A stretch of DNA of 64,000 nt from Jaapia argillacea MUCL 33604 (taxonomy: Eukaryota; Basidiomycota; Agaricomycetes; Jaapiales; Jaapiaceae): positions 859,142 to 923,141 of the forward strand of contig KL197711.1 in assembly GCA_000697665.1 (NCBI GenBank), given 5' to 3'. Below, piece by piece: positions 23,715 to 36,181 of the stretch. The notes under the pieces are model-generated. The model was not told the origin of the DNA. It searched no databases and saw nothing but the letters and a program-made list of their open reading frames with translations. The position numbers and the translations under genes are program-made. Positions within the stretch are counted from its first letter, which is position 1; each line of letters begins with the position of its first letter.

Positions 23715-25354
23715 ATGTCTGTCCTTGCCTATCCGTCTATTCTATGCGGTGGAATCGCCCTGTATCTTAGTTTGCTATCTCGCAGGCTGCGAACGCCCCA
23801 CCCTTCTTCCCACCCCGAACTTCCGCCAAATCCCCAGGAGCTTGACGCTGTAAGCTATGCTGGAGTGGACATGCTCAAGGGCATACCAGCGAAACCTACA
23901 CACGCCGGATATGCAATTATTGGTGGATCAGGATATGTTGGCACGTAAGCTTTCCAAGTTAGACTTTTGAATGTCCCCAGCCGAAACCAAATACCACAGG
24001 TACATTGTACGACTGCTTTTGTTGCGAGGAGAAACCACTGTCCGTGTAATCGACCTACGACCTCCCCGGGAAGATATCCTGTCTCACCCTTCGGTTTCCT
24101 TCGTGGACGCCGATATCACCAAAGCAGAGTCAATCAAGACAGCGCTCCTCGCACCCTTCCCCTCGACGGGCTCACCACCCACAGTCATTTTCCATACAGC
24201 CGCTATCATTCGATTCTGGGACCGTGCTTCCTACACCTGGGACCTTTCCCATCAAATCAATGTCATTGGCACCCGCAACGTTCTTGAAGCAGCCAAAGAA
24301 TTACCACAAGGCACCATATTGGTGTACACATCCACCGCTGATACAGCGATCCCTCGGACGAGATTCATGAGGCTATCGAGCGACTACGGAAACTATCCTT
24401 GGAACAAACTTGTCATCAGTGACGATGATCCACCCCTGACGGGAGCGGCTCTTTCAGATTGCTGCTACACTCGGAGCAAACAGTTGGCCGAAGACCTTGT
24501 CGTCGTTTGCGATGGTATCAATGCTCTCCGTATTGGAATCTTACGCCCTGGCTAGTATGTCTTCATCGCTGCCCCATTTCGCTACCATTTCTCACCCACG
24601 GACATCCTTGGACAGCACGATTATGGGACCAAACGACCGTCTGATCACTGCGGCACTCACCATGCCCACTGTTCCCATTTTCGACGAAGTCTATAGTCAC
24701 ACAAATGTTTGCGTCTGGGATATCGCAGCAGCCCATCTTGTATATGAGAAAGCTCTCCAGGATTCACCCGACGCGGTTCGTGGACAGAAATTCTTGGTTT
24801 CCGGTAGTGGTCCCGCTTGGAGATTGAGAGACACTCGAAACACGGTCAAGGTAATCCTGAAATGTCACTTTTTTATCCTCCTATCACTCACGACGAAGCC
24901 CTAGCACTATTCGTCTCGTCCTTTGACGTTCACACCCGTGCCGCCTCTTTTAATTTATATTCTGGCCCACTTCATCGAGGCCTTTCTCTACCTCCGATAC
25001 CACATTTTATACCCCATATACTCTCTAGTATATGGCACAACCCCAAGTCTTTCTCCTCGATGGATGGACGAGCTCCTTCTTCTCCAGCCCACCACTTTCG
25101 CATACATGGCAGACGTAGTAATCGATGACTCGCGAGCAAGGAAACTGTTGGGGTTCGTGTTCCTCTAACCGGGTCCCCTCCTTGTCGCTAACCTCATTGA
25201 CTCGACCGATAGGTACAAACCGCAATGGACAACCCTTCAATGCATCCGGTATACCGTGGAGCAATATGAATCAGGGAAGAGCGGGGACGCGTCCGGACTT
25301 CGATCTGATTCTTTTCATACCACAATGTCGCGTTCGGACATTGGCAAGTCCTAG
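23715..25354 (+). CDS. 3-beta-HSD/epimerase-type short-chain dehydrogenase, membrane anchored
   Basis: Starts at ATG 23715 with a hydrophobic segment (SILCGGIALYLSLLSRR). The NAD(P)-binding Rossmann motif is AIIGGSGYVGTYIVRLLLL across intron 1 (23945-23999). It is followed by VRVIDLRPP, FVDADITK, VIFHTAAIIRFWDR, NVIGTRNVLEAAKE and CYTRSKQLAEDLV, which holds the catalytic Tyr and Lys (YTRSK). LRIGILRPG and TIMGPNDRLITAAL follow an intron near 24556-24615. A later hydrophobic stretch (LLIYILAHFIEAFLYLRY) may be a second membrane anchor. C-terminal YKPQWTTLQCIRYTVEQYE is typical of the 3-beta-HSD family. Close in type to sterol C-4 decarboxylase (ERG26) but distinct from the ERG26-like gene at 45-47 kb. 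Substrate unknown, perhaps a sterol or other lipid. Confidence 0.85.
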
Positions 25355-25534
25355 TCGATGGTATCTCTTGAGAGTTACGTGGAGTACAAACTCCTGCACA
25401 AGACGAATACCGTGAACTTGTAGTCGGTACATAGATTTAGAGAAATGTCTCTGGTTTCGCTGAATACATGAGTGTCATCGAGGCCAACCAATTGAAAAGA
25501 GTTTCGAATTTTCCAACAACACGCTTGCCAACAG

Positions 25535-28500
25535 TCACGAATCGCTTGCGGCAAAATTAACTGTTCCGCTCGGGCCTCCAGAGCCTGTCGTAAGTTTCGC
25601 GGGTCGAGCGGGAACTTGAAGGGTCAACGAGGAGAAAGCTGCAGTACTGGGATGCTGTCCACTTGAAAACCTCGATGTCGGATTCCAAGGCAGGAAACCT
25701 CGTGTCGAGTCATGGCTCTCGGGGCTGAATCGTGGCAGTGGAATGTCTTCGTCCGATGCATCATCGACAGGGCGCGTTGTGCTCGCAAGTAAGTTGCCTG
25801 AAAGTGTGGCTCCGAGATTCCGACTGCTGTCCTTTGTTGGTATCTTCGGGATCTCCAACTCGTCCGCGGATTCACATACCCGTAGGAAGTTGACAATGTG
25901 CTTGATGCCATCCTTCTCGACCTCGTCCAGCGATTCCCATTCCCGTAGTCCAACGAGACGCTGAGAGCCGTTGTCACTGAGGATGAGCGTCTTGTTCGTC
26001 CATTCGCGACCTTTGCCAGTGGGTCCATAAGTCAGACAGCGAGATATTTCCATCCATCGTCGCTCCCGGGATAGCCGAATACGCATCTCGGGAGTATCGT
26101 TACTACTGTTGTCCGAAGTCCTCTTGGATTGTTTAGCGTGATGATGGAAGTGTCCAGCAAGAAAGAGCAGCAGCTCGACATCGCCGGGTGGATCATTTGC
26201 CATCAGCGTTAACTTGACTCTGGGTAGGTATGCCACCAACTGAAAAGGATCGACGAGCGACGAAATTAGCATTGCCGGCCGAGGCGAACGGAAACCTTGC
26301 TTCACCGACTTTAGGTGTGTGCCGTTTCATTTGGAGGATGACAAGAGCCGCATCGCTATATTGTTTCCAGTATGCCGGGGGTAAGTTTTGGATGGGATAC
26401 GCTGCCTTAGGTTCCGCAAGACAACATGCCGTGCTCAAATGCGGGGCACTGTAAATCGATACCTTTCCACCCACCGATCCAAATCAGTCAATACCTCGAG
26501 CAAAACTATGAAGGAAAAGAAAGCCTACAGTCTTTCCGCCAGGATCCACCAGAAACACTTCATCCCCTTTTCCACCCCTTCTCCTCTCCTTTTCTCGCAA
26601 ATCAACAACAACTGATCGAGAGGGAAGGATTGTAATCTGGCCATTGGATAGCTTGTGCGTGTGTGGAGCTAGATGGAGGGTTGAGAACGGGATGGGACGG
26701 GTTGTGCCAACCGGGACGGCGCTACTGGGTGGACTAGGTGGTGCTTCTACCTGATTGACATTTGTGTTGATGGTTACAGGCGCTGTGTGGACGTTGAAAG
26801 AGCCGGATTCTGCGCTTGCGGGGGGTGGATAGTTTTGACCCAATGGGACAAGCTTATCGACAACAGCAGCGACTTCGCGGCCTTCCCGCTCTTCAGGACT
26901 AGAATGGAATTTCCAAGATTCGGATAGGGGTCGGTGCCCGGCAGGGATCCTAACTGGCAGCAAGTTGAATTCGGACGCAAGAGAACCCAGACCCAGACCA
27001 GATGTGTGCCTTTCAGGAGCAGATACGATCCGACGGGTGTCCTGCAGTTGATGTCGTCGCAGTTGGTCGCCAGATAACGAGAAAGCTCTTGTCCGTGTAG
27101 CCAAGTCCATCTCCATTCGCAAGAGGTCTCGTAACGTGCACTTGCGTCCATCCAGACCGACTTTATTTGAACTTATTCGTGATCCTGGTCCAAGGAGGCT
27201 TTTCTTGTCACCGAGGGAGACAAGGGCGAGAGGCTTTCCAAGGCCTAAGGCTTGTTGGGATTGAACTTGATTGAGCTTGAGTTTGGAAGGGGCTAAGATT
27301 CTCGAACTGGAGTGGGGGCCTTGGGTACCCAGCTTGACGTTGGCGCAGTTTGGAGGAAGGAAATCGTTTTCGGAGTTTGAGTGGTTTCGCTTGAGTTGGA
27401 TTAGGTTAATCGCCTTGGGGTTAAGTCGCTGAAGCGATGTTGGAGTTGGTTCGAGTGTTGATTTGGTGCGAAGAGACTGGATTGGTAGTGAGGGGTTCAG
27501 AAATGGCTGGGATAATATAGAATGAAGGGGAATACGGTCGATTGGATCCTGATCATAAATTCTCCTTATCAGTGCACTTGCTTGGCCCCAGAACCTGGTG
27601 AGCGAGGTAGAGCTTACTATCTGCAATAAACCACTAATCAAGTCCCTGGCTTCAAAAGATACACCGTCCAGGAGCTGGGAAGCTTCGGTGGCTTCAAAGT
27701 CGAACCCCGCCTGCTAACACACCGTGGGTTGAGCTTGGCATCAATTAAAATTAATGAACACCAGACTCGTGCGCACCCCAACGGTGCCCGTTCCCAACAG
27801 GCAACACAACATTAGACAACCTAGAGACCATATATCCGCTGTGAAGGTATATGGCTCGCCGCATCGTATTTCGCTGAGGAGGTGAAGGCATGAGTTTCAG
27901 TTTTCCAAGAGAACTGGGAGACTCACGGCGCGGTATATTGGCAACGGCAGTCGGAAGAACTCTTGATAGAAGGCGCAAGAAGTTTTTCAGCAAGACTGAA
28001 ATCTCCCAATTTCTTAGAAAGTCAAAATGGTTGGTTGGGTTGAAGGATTATGAAGAAGTAGTTCAGTCGACGTACGATCCTATAATCTTCAGTGAGAAAA
28101 ACATTGCTGGGCTTGATGTTACCATGCAAGATCCCCTCTTTTCGGAGGTAGATCAAACCGTCTACTAAGCTCTTCGTGACACACCGTAGTTCGCTTTCCG
28201 TAGTGACATTTGGCACGGTACGTTCTCCTATGACGGTGTTCATGGTCTCTTGAACACGATCCAAGTAGCTTGCAAGTGTGCCACGGACGCAAAACTCGAT
28301 AACTGTGACATGTTGAGTGGGTGTGGAGAATGCTGAAAACAACGATATAATTGAGGGGTGGTATAGGGATTGATGAATGAAGGCCGAAAATGTCGGATGC
28401 GCTTCGTCATTCGAGTTCAGTAGAACCTATTATGATCTGAGTTAGTGATTAGGGGAAGTTGTGGGAGGATGTAACACGCCTTCTTCAAAATGACTTTCCG

Positions 28501-28681
28501 ACATTTATACCGACCTCGTTTGCACAAGGCAAGATGGGTGGATGAGGTCTCTCTTTGGCGTAACTCCTTCAGGATGCTGTAATTCTGAATGGCGATCAGG
28601 GGCGGTGCCGTGTTGCATGGACAAACCTACCTCTAAGCTGTCGACATTCGCGTTGCTCCTGCTAGGTCGGGTGGATAACAT
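25535..28681 (-). CDS. PLK4/SAK-like kinase-fold protein with cryptic polo-box region; altered kinase motifs
   Basis: ATG at 28681 (MLSTRPSRSNANVDSLE). The kinase fold follows: NYSILKELRQRETSSTHLAL replaces the glycine loop, then RKVILKK, HPSIISLFSAFSTPTQ, VTVIEFCVRGTLASYLD, EGILHGNIKPSNVFL where HRD is normal, LGDFSLAEKL where DFG is normal, QYTAPEIRCGEPYTFTADIW (APE and DxW kept), and DPIDRIPLHSILSQPFLNP. The catalytic Asp of HRD is Asn, so activity is doubtful. After a Ser-rich linker come SNGQITILPSRSVVVDLRE, VSIYSAPHLSTACCLAEP, YPIQNLPPAYWKQYSDAA, KRHTPKLVAYLPRVKLTLMA and NDPPGDVELLLF. This agrees with the LPxxYWKxYxxA, KTPKVTLYT and LMENSPxPDFE pattern of the PLK4 cryptic polo-box. PLK4 drives centriole formation, yet Agaricomycetes lack centrioles. 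The PLK4 call is from motif memory, not a search. Confidence 0.7.
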
Positions 28682-28799
28682 GACAAGCTAGAAACAACAA
28701 TTAAAATAACAGAAAATAGAGGTAGGTATCCGGCGATGGAATATCTGAAGCTGAAAAGCGTAAGATGCTGTGATAGCAACCTTATGCTTGTGGTCGACG

Positions 28800-28805
28800 T
28801 ATAAA
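28800..28805 (+). promoter_or_regulatory. TATA-like box of first M3 peptidase gene
   Basis: TATAAA, 144 bases before the ATG at 28944, in the divergent promoter shared with the PLK4-like gene. Confidence 0.45.
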
Positions 28806-28943
28806 GGACACGACTCGGACGCGACAGGGTTCAAGTTTAATTTGCGGTGTCGCGTCGGTCACCTGCCTCCGCAAAAACCGCACGGGCGAACTGGAACATT
28901 TCCCGTTCATATTTATTATCCGTTGACGCCAACGTCGGGCTTG

Positions 28944-31900
28944 ATGGTTCTCGTGGCGAGCACAAGGATACTACGAACAACAACCCGGAATTATGGTCGT
29001 TCATTTCTTGGTTACAGTGCCCTCACAGTCGGTCTCGCCTTGACGTATAGATCGATCTCTTCGACTCCTGGATATATCCGATCTCAACTGGTCACGCCTC
29101 CCTCATGGATCAGATTCAGAGCTCAGTCCACCTCTAGCTTATCGAATCTCTTCTCTTCCGCCATCTCATCGTCGCCCAACATGTCCGCGATTAAACCACC
29201 CCAAGCCCCTCCGACCTGGTCTCATTCTGCTGAGGACATCCTCAAGTTGACAAAGGAAGCACTCGCGAAGGATAAAGCACTGCTTGACAAGATCGCTGCT
29301 TTACCTCCTAAGGATTGTAACTTTTCGTCGGTACGATACTCCACTTCTTTGTTGTTTGTTCGACCCAAACTGATCTCAATTGACTGTAGGTGTTCGTGCG
29401 TTGCGTCCTGATCCTCGAGTGACAAGGCTTACTCACACGACTTACAGCTCCCCTTGGCACTCGGCGACGCCGAAGTTGACGCAGTCACGGAGCCTCTCTC
29501 TTTCTACCAAAACGTCTCCCCCTCGAAGGAGCTGCGCGATGCATCCAATGAAGCCGAAGTCTTAGTGAGAGATTATGGTGTCGATGCTTCGATGCGTCTG
29601 GACGTCTTTCAAGCCAAACAACATGCCGAAGCAAATATCAAAGCGTCGCGCCAGAAACTCAGTCCAGAGGAAGAAAGGCTAGTGGAAAAGTCCTTACTGG
29701 ACGGGAAACGCGCTGGTTTGGCTTTACCGGAGAAGGAGAGGACGGAACTGATGCAATTGAAGAAGGATTTATCGCAAACTTGTCTTGAGTTTAGCGTGAG
29801 TATCGTGATCCTAGCGTGTCTTAGCTATTCACTGATTTCCGACATGACAGAAAAACTTCAACGAGGAGAAGGTGAGACCTCATGACATCTCTAAATCGGA
29901 TACATCGCAACAGATCCTTACGTGTTCCCCCCGTTTGTAGGGTGTTGTGACCTTCACTCTGGAGGAACTCAAAGGCGTTCCATCGGATGTTGTCTCCGGG
30001 TTTACCAAGCGAACTGTCGACGGCAAAGACCTCTACGATATCACACACAAGACTCCGGACATTTTCCCCGTCGTTCGTCCTCCATCCTCTCCTCACTTTC
30101 GTTATGTACCTAAGAGTCGCACCCACAGTTCAAATACGCCGAGAACCCAGCCACTCGCCAACGCGCCCACGAATCCTATGAATCCCGTCTTGCAATCAAT
30201 GAGCCTCTCCTGACCAAGGCTCTGGATCTTCGTCGTCGTATCGCGAAACTTTTGGGGTATCAGACTTGGGCCGACTATATCACGGAGGTTAAGATGGTGA
30301 AGACATCTAAGAACGTTGACGAGGTTCGCATGACCTTACCACTGCCGCACCACCATATATGCTAATCTACACCACTTGATTACTTGTCTTCTGTAGTTCC
30401 TTGCCGACCTTGAACAGAAGCTCCGTCCAGTTGGCCTCCTCGATCGAGAGCGTCTACTTGCCCTGAAGAAAGAAGAGCACGAGAAGAAAGCTCTGCCATT
30501 CAATGGAGAGTTTTATATCTGGGATTACAGATACTATGATCGGATCTACATTGAGCGTACTCTTGATCTCGACGATGCCCTCGTTAAGGAGTACTTCCCT
30601 GTGACAGTCGTGGTGCCGACGATTTTGGAGATTTACCAGAATTTGCTAGGAGTGAACTTTGAGGAGATTAAAGGAGAGACTTGGCATCCTGGTGAGTGTC
30701 GTGAACGTGAACAATCGAACGACACGTAACTGATGGTGCGTCTAGAGGTTCAACAGTTCGCAGTTTGGAGAAGTAACGCAAAGACCGAAGATGATTTCGT
30801 CGGGTATTGCTATCTCGATCTCTTCCCCCGTGGTACGTCCTTCCTCTCCTTGCGCTACCATGGCATCCCGACACGAAGTCATCTACTCAACTCCTGACCA
30901 CTCCGACTTCAGAATCGAAATACTCCCACGCAGCTGTGTGGCCACTCCTCCCTGGTTATGATCGCGCAGATGGCAAACGCAGCTACCCACTGGCAGCAAT
31001 GGTCGCCAACCTCGCCAAACCCACTGCGGAGAAACCCGCATTGATGAGGCACGATGATGTTGTGACTTTCTTCCATGAGATGGGTCATGTTTTCCATGGC
31101 TTGTTGAGCCGGACAAAGTTTTCGAGGTTCCATGGGACCAGGTTCGTCGTGGCTTTGGTGTGGCTTTGGCATGAACGAAACTGATCATGCGTCGGTATTT
31201 GGCAGCGTTGCGAGGGACTTTGTGGAGGCTCCGAGTCAGATGTTAGAGAATTGGTGAGTCTATATGACGTTCTATTCTGACGAGTGCTCTGACATGGCAT
31301 GGTTGACTCCCTTGACCAGGTGTTGGGAACCTCGAGTTCTTGAGAAAATGTCAAGTCACTACCAAAAGAAGGAACCACTTTCTAAAGAGTTGATCGAGAA
31401 GATTATCAAGAGGTATTGGCCTTCATACGTCGGGTGAAGGTTTCTCACTGATCAACACGACGGCGTTAGCCGTTACGTGAATGTCGGTTTATTCTACCTA
31501 CGTCAACTCTTCTTCGGCAAGTTCGATATCAAAGTACACACTGACAAGGGTGGGTTTTAACTTCTACCACCTATTCTTGTGCGAGCCCTCATTCGGATTC
31601 CCACTCTTTCCTCCAGACGCCACAGACTACACTGCACTTTGGAACGGCTTGAGAGAGTCGATCTCCCTAGTGAAGGGTGGCAAAGCAACTCCTGGCCAAG
31701 CAACTTTCGGCCATATCACAGGAGGATATGATGCTGGATATTATGGGTATGTACTTCTATCGCTTTGCCTCACGCATTTGTGCCTAACGGGTGGCTGTTT
31801 ACTTCCAGGTACATGTATTCCCTCGTTTTCGCCGCCGACATGTATGCCACCGTCTTCAAAAAGGATCCCCTCAATCCTAAACTGGGACAAAAGTACGCCG

Positions 31901-32101
31901 AATGCATATTGCGACCTGGTGGAAGTCGGGAAGAGACGGATTCTCTCAAGGTATGTGGGCTGAGAACGTTGTGTGGGAGCTAAATTTCTGATGGCGACGG
32001 TTCTCTTTCAGGAGTTCCTTGGTCGACCGCCCAATTCCGATGCGTTCCTAAATGAACTCTTTGGGAGTGCAGGGAAGGCGGGCCCCCCGTCCAGTCTTTG
32101 A
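28944..32101 (+). CDS. M3 family zinc metallopeptidase (thimet oligopeptidase/saccharolysin type), copy 1, apparently active
   Basis: Many-exon gene. The ATG at 28944 adds a basic, Ser-rich leader (LVASTRILRTTTRNYGRSF) likely to be mitochondrial; a second in-frame ATG at 29181 (MSAIKPPQAPPTWSH) would give the cytosolic form. The body is helical: RLDVFQAKQHAEANIKASRQ, ATRQRAHESYESRLAINEPL, YQTWADYITEVKMVK, FYIWDYRYYDRIY. The zinc site is complete: HEMGH at 31074-31088 and the third ligand Glu in DFVEAPSQMLENW (codon 31225-31227). HITGGYDAGYYGYMYS, the family's flexible substrate loop, follows near 31730-31815. It ends NELFGSAGKAGPPSSL at 32101. M3 enzymes degrade peptides of about 5-20 residues in cytosol or mitochondria. 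Two zinc-site-less paralogues follow in tandem. Confidence 0.92.
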
Positions 32102-32329
32102 CCGCCTCGATTTTTTCTACATTACTGTTTCTCGAGCTGGTGGGCTTGGAAAGACGTCTGGAATGGATCCTTACGCGGCGCAAGTCTCTGGCCCTTAGCG
32201 AGATCTCCAACAACACCGTCAAGTACCAACTACACTTGTGACTCATGACCCGTCTCTCATACACGGGATCTAAACACGGGGAATGTTTGCTTATGACCAG
32301 GACGATTACTATTCGTAGGGCCTTGCTTG

Positions 32330-32462
32330 CAACACCGCGGGCAAAGTCCCGTGTTGCAACCAACATGCGCTGAGGAGATTACATGGTGATTACTTTGGCT
32401 CTATATTCGAAGTGAACCCAGTATTTAATCTCTGATTCCACTGAACTTTGCCCGCGGTGTTG
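32330..32462. mobile_element. 133-base MITE-like element with 18-base terminal inverted repeats
   Basis: The 18 bases 32330-32347 (CAACACCGCGGGCAAAGT) are the exact reverse complement of 32445-32462. The left end also folds on itself: TTGCAACAC at 32328-32336 pairs with GTGTTGCAA downstream, closed by GGG/CCC. Small size, no coding capacity and perfect ends suggest a non-autonomous DNA transposon. I see no clear target-site duplication and no second copy in the window. Confidence 0.45.
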
Positions 32463-32991
32463 ATGTGTTGACTCGTGCACATTCGGATCGACGGGTTACC
32501 CTAACCTACTACGAGCTTGCTCTCACGCATTCTAGGCGAACAGTGGGTACTCTCAAGCCCTGCTGGAGCCTGGCAGTGCGGCCCTCTGAACCTGTGGCCA
32601 CGCATTTCACCGTTGAGATGTCGTACCATGCCTTCACACATAGATCAGTTTCGTTTGACCCCCTCCCCCAATCTCCCCTCTAATCTCACCACCTCCCCTC
32701 ATCAATCTGACGTTGCCACATGTCACCCTTCACTAGTTTCACCTCTGACCATCGTATCGTCGATCGGCCCAAACCTTGAGATCGGAGTCATCCTAATTCT
32801 GTAAAGTTCACCTCCATCTTAGACGAAAGATGATCTCTCGTCGTTGCGGTCGGTTGTACTGATGCACCCAAAATGTGAATCCAGTCATCAATCCGATTTT
32901 CATTGGGATTCTTCAAACTCAATCGCTTACCTGTGTGTGCATCCATGCGGCGTCACACTGGCCTGGACATCGCTCGAGGGACACTTGCCTC

Positions 32992-32998
32992 TATAAAT
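32992..32998 (+). promoter_or_regulatory. TATA-like box, M3 copy 2
   Basis: TATAAAT in CTCTATAAATGCACC. The same site in unit 2 is TATAAA at 39377. Conservation in both units supports a core promoter, though the ATG lies about 280 bases downstream. Confidence 0.45.
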
Positions 32999-33276
32999 GC
33001 ACCTTCGTTCCACCGATTCTCCTGCTGGGCGCCTTTCTACGAGCCTCTAATAAAGGGCACGTTGTCTTATCGAACCCATCCACCACCCACATTTTTTCTG
33101 CCATCGATACCCACTTGATGCTGTTTGCTACAACCAGACGATTGTTCTGTGAAGAACGACATCAGACCACCGCCCTTCACATCGAGGATGCGACTTCTGA
33201 CCAGTAGGGTTGTACCCTGGCTCATGGATCGATGTGCCTTTCAAGATCAGCATATCTGATCGCAGGTGGTAACCTC

Positions 33277-36181
33277 ATGGATCAGATTCAGACCCAACTC
33301 ATAAACAGCTTGTCTGTTTTTTGTCGTCTCCATCCCACCATCTTACCTTCCCCCAGCATGACCGAATCGAAAACACCACCTCAGTCCCCTCCGACTTGGT
33401 CTGACACTGTCGATAGCATCAAGAAATCGACCGCGAAGGCATTGACAAACCACCAGGATTTGTTGGATAGAATCGCGGCGTTGTCTGCCTCAGCCCAGGA
33501 CTTTTCCAGTGTAAGTTACTTCGCCCTATTTCCTTTCAATCGACGGATATTGAGCTCCATTCCATTAATAGGTCTTCGTGAGTTTGCTCCTGTGATGTCC
33601 TTTTTCGCCGATACTCAAGCGAGTCATAGGCCGCCTTAGCTTTAGGTGAAGCCGAGCTAGACACTGCAACTGGGCCCCTCACGTTCTACCAAAGAGTTTC
33701 TGCCGACGAGAATGTGCGTAATGCATCCCGCCAAGCAGAGAAGGACATCAAGAAACACCGAGAAGAATCTTCGAGGCGTCAGGACATCTTCCAAATACAA
33801 CAAACTGTCCAGAAGAATATCTCTCCCCAGGAACTCTCAGAAGAGCAATGGAGGCTCATGAAGAGGATGCTATTGGACGGGGCTCGTGCTGGAGCGGGTT
33901 TAAAATCACAGGATGAACTTATCAAGCTTGAGAAGTCTCTGTCCGAGGTCTGTTCGGAAATCAATGTGAGTTCCGCCCATACTCGTCCTCACCTTTCACT
34001 AATCTTCAATACAAGGGCAACTTCGATAACGAAAGTGTGCGGCATTTGGATGTTTATCATAAATTCGCGGGATTTCTGACGCGCAAGTTTCGATTCGCAG
34101 GGAGAGATCATCTTCACTGCGAAGGAACTTGATGGAGTCCCAGACGCATTCAAGCAAAATTGGGAGAAAATTTCGGACGGCATCTACAAGATCAAGCACA
34201 AGCCTTTGGAGATCTTCCCTATCGTTCGTCGATTCCACGTTGGTTACACCATCCATCTGACCTTTCTCTCAGTTTGAGTACGCCAACATCCCTGTCACTC
34301 GTCGGCGTGCCTTCGAATCCTACGAATCCCGCCTCAAAACAAACGAGGACTTACTCCGTACTGCCCTTGACCAGCGTCGCAGAATCGCCAAAATTTTGGG
34401 GAGTCCCGGGTATGACACTTGGGTGGATTATGTTACTCAAGTCATGATGGTCAACACCCCGGACAAAGTCAAAGGCGTTCGTAGCCTCTAATCTACTCCG
34501 TTTCACTCTCACTAACATTGCTTTGTCCCACTTGACGTTTTTACAGTTCCTCAGTCAGCTCGCAACAGACCTTGCAAAGCAAGGCACCACCGACCGTGAC
34601 AATCTACTCGCCTTGAAGAGAGAGAATGAGACAGAGGATCCCCGCGACGAAACTTTGTACCTCTGGGATTTCAGATACTACGATCGCAAATACATGAACA
34701 AGAATACTCCTATCTCTGAAAATCCCCAAGACTATTTCCAGACTGAGTTTGTTGTGGCCAGGATCCTGGAGATTCATGGGGATTTGTTGGGGGTGAATTT
34801 TGTGCCGATATCAGGGAAGGAAACTTGGAATAGTGGTGGGTGTAATGTGAGCGGTGTATGGAGGTCTACAACTGATGCCTTGCACAGATGTTAAGCTGTT
34901 TGCCGTGTGGAACAGGAACGAGGGTGAAGATAATTTTGCTGGGTACTGCTACCTTGACCTCTACAACGGTGCGCCCCCTCCGCCTCGTCTTACCTTCGCA
35001 TCGCCGAATTGATTGGTCCTATCCCATCCGTCACTCGGCACCATAGCACTCGAGCCTGAGCCCTCCCATGCGTCCGTATCGACGATTATCCCTGGTTATT
35101 CACTTCCAGGTGGTGGCCGCAATTATCCAGTAGTGGCCCTAGTAGCAAAGTTTTCACGCTCTGGAATGCGGCACAATGACATTGTCACTTTCTTCCGTGA
35201 GATAGGTCATATTTTCCATGACTTGCTGAGCTGTACGGAGTTTTCGAGGTTCCATGGGACTAGGTATGTCGCGATCTTGGATTTTCATGAGGTTGCATCC
35301 GGTATGAAACTCAAAATTTGAATAGCGTCGCGGGTGACTTTGTGAGGGCACCGGGAATGATGTTCGAGAACTGGTGATTAGCCCATTCACACCTGCCGAC
35401 CAACGCGTCTCATTCAGCATTCCCTCTTCTATCATCAGGGCCTGGAACTCTGACGTTCTCAAGAAAATATCAAACCCTGACAAGAGTGGGAAACGTCTCC
35501 CAGACACCTTGATCGATCAAATCATTGCCAGGTATGGTTCGTCTTCCCTCCCCGCGTGACTGCTGAGTGATTAACGGGCGACAAGCCGATATGTGAACGT
35601 TGGTTTGTTCTACCTTCGCCAGCTCTACTTGGGCACGTTCGATTTCATAGTCCACACAGACGACGGTGAGTTTCAATGCTCTTCATCCATCCCGACGCAT
35701 TGTCCGAGTCGGGCCTTCTGTATTCACTTAGGCACCACCGATCTTACTAAACTCTGGAACGAGCTGAGGGAAACCATCTCCTTGGTTAAAGTTGAAATCA
35801 ACAATCCCCTTCCCGGCCACACACAGTTCAGACATTTGACTAGAGGATACGATGCTGCATACTATGGGTATGACCTCCTCCTAATAAATTCGCGCCGTGT
35901 TTGATTGCGCTTTAGGCACATGCACTCTTTCTTCCTAGCGGCCAACATGTTCGAGACAGGGTTTGGCGGGAATCCATTTGATTCGAAAGCTGGATCCAAT
36001 TTCGTCGAACTCGTACTGAAACCTGGTGGGAGCAGGGAAGCGGCGGCGTTAGTCAAGGTGCGTAGCCCGAATGGTTTGGATCCGAAGTTTTGCTCATGAG
36101 TGAAATGTGACCCAGGACTTCCTCAAAGGGGACTCCAAACTGGAGACCTTCCTGAAGCACCTAGGAGTCCAGGTTGCGTGA
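33277..36181 (+). CDS. M3 peptidase-like protein, copy 2, zinc site lost
   Basis: Same exon plan as copy 1 and all exons stay open to the stop at 36179-36181 (HLGVQVA). Two in-frame starts are possible: 33277 (MDQIQTQL) or 33358 (MTESKTPPQSPPTW). The mitochondrial leader of copy 1 is absent; the matching bases are read in another frame. The zinc motif HEMGH is REIGH (35196-35210), and the third ligand Glu is Arg in DFVRAPGMMFENW (codon 35345-35347), so two of three zinc ligands are gone. The substrate loop is changed too (RHLTRGYDAAYYGHMHS against HITGGYDAGYYGYMYS). Hydrolysis of peptides by the family mechanism is not expected. Open frames and conserved splice sites argue for a retained non-catalytic role or a recent loss. 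Confidence 0.85.

Larger units (their letters stand above)
32102..33276. other. Intergenic region between M3 copy 1 and M3 copy 2
   Basis: No gene recognised. It holds a 133-base element with perfect 18-base inverted ends (32330-32462), the left border of the duplicated segment (about 32773), and a TATA box at 32992. From about 32773 on it is paralleled by 39161-39661. Confidence 0.6.
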
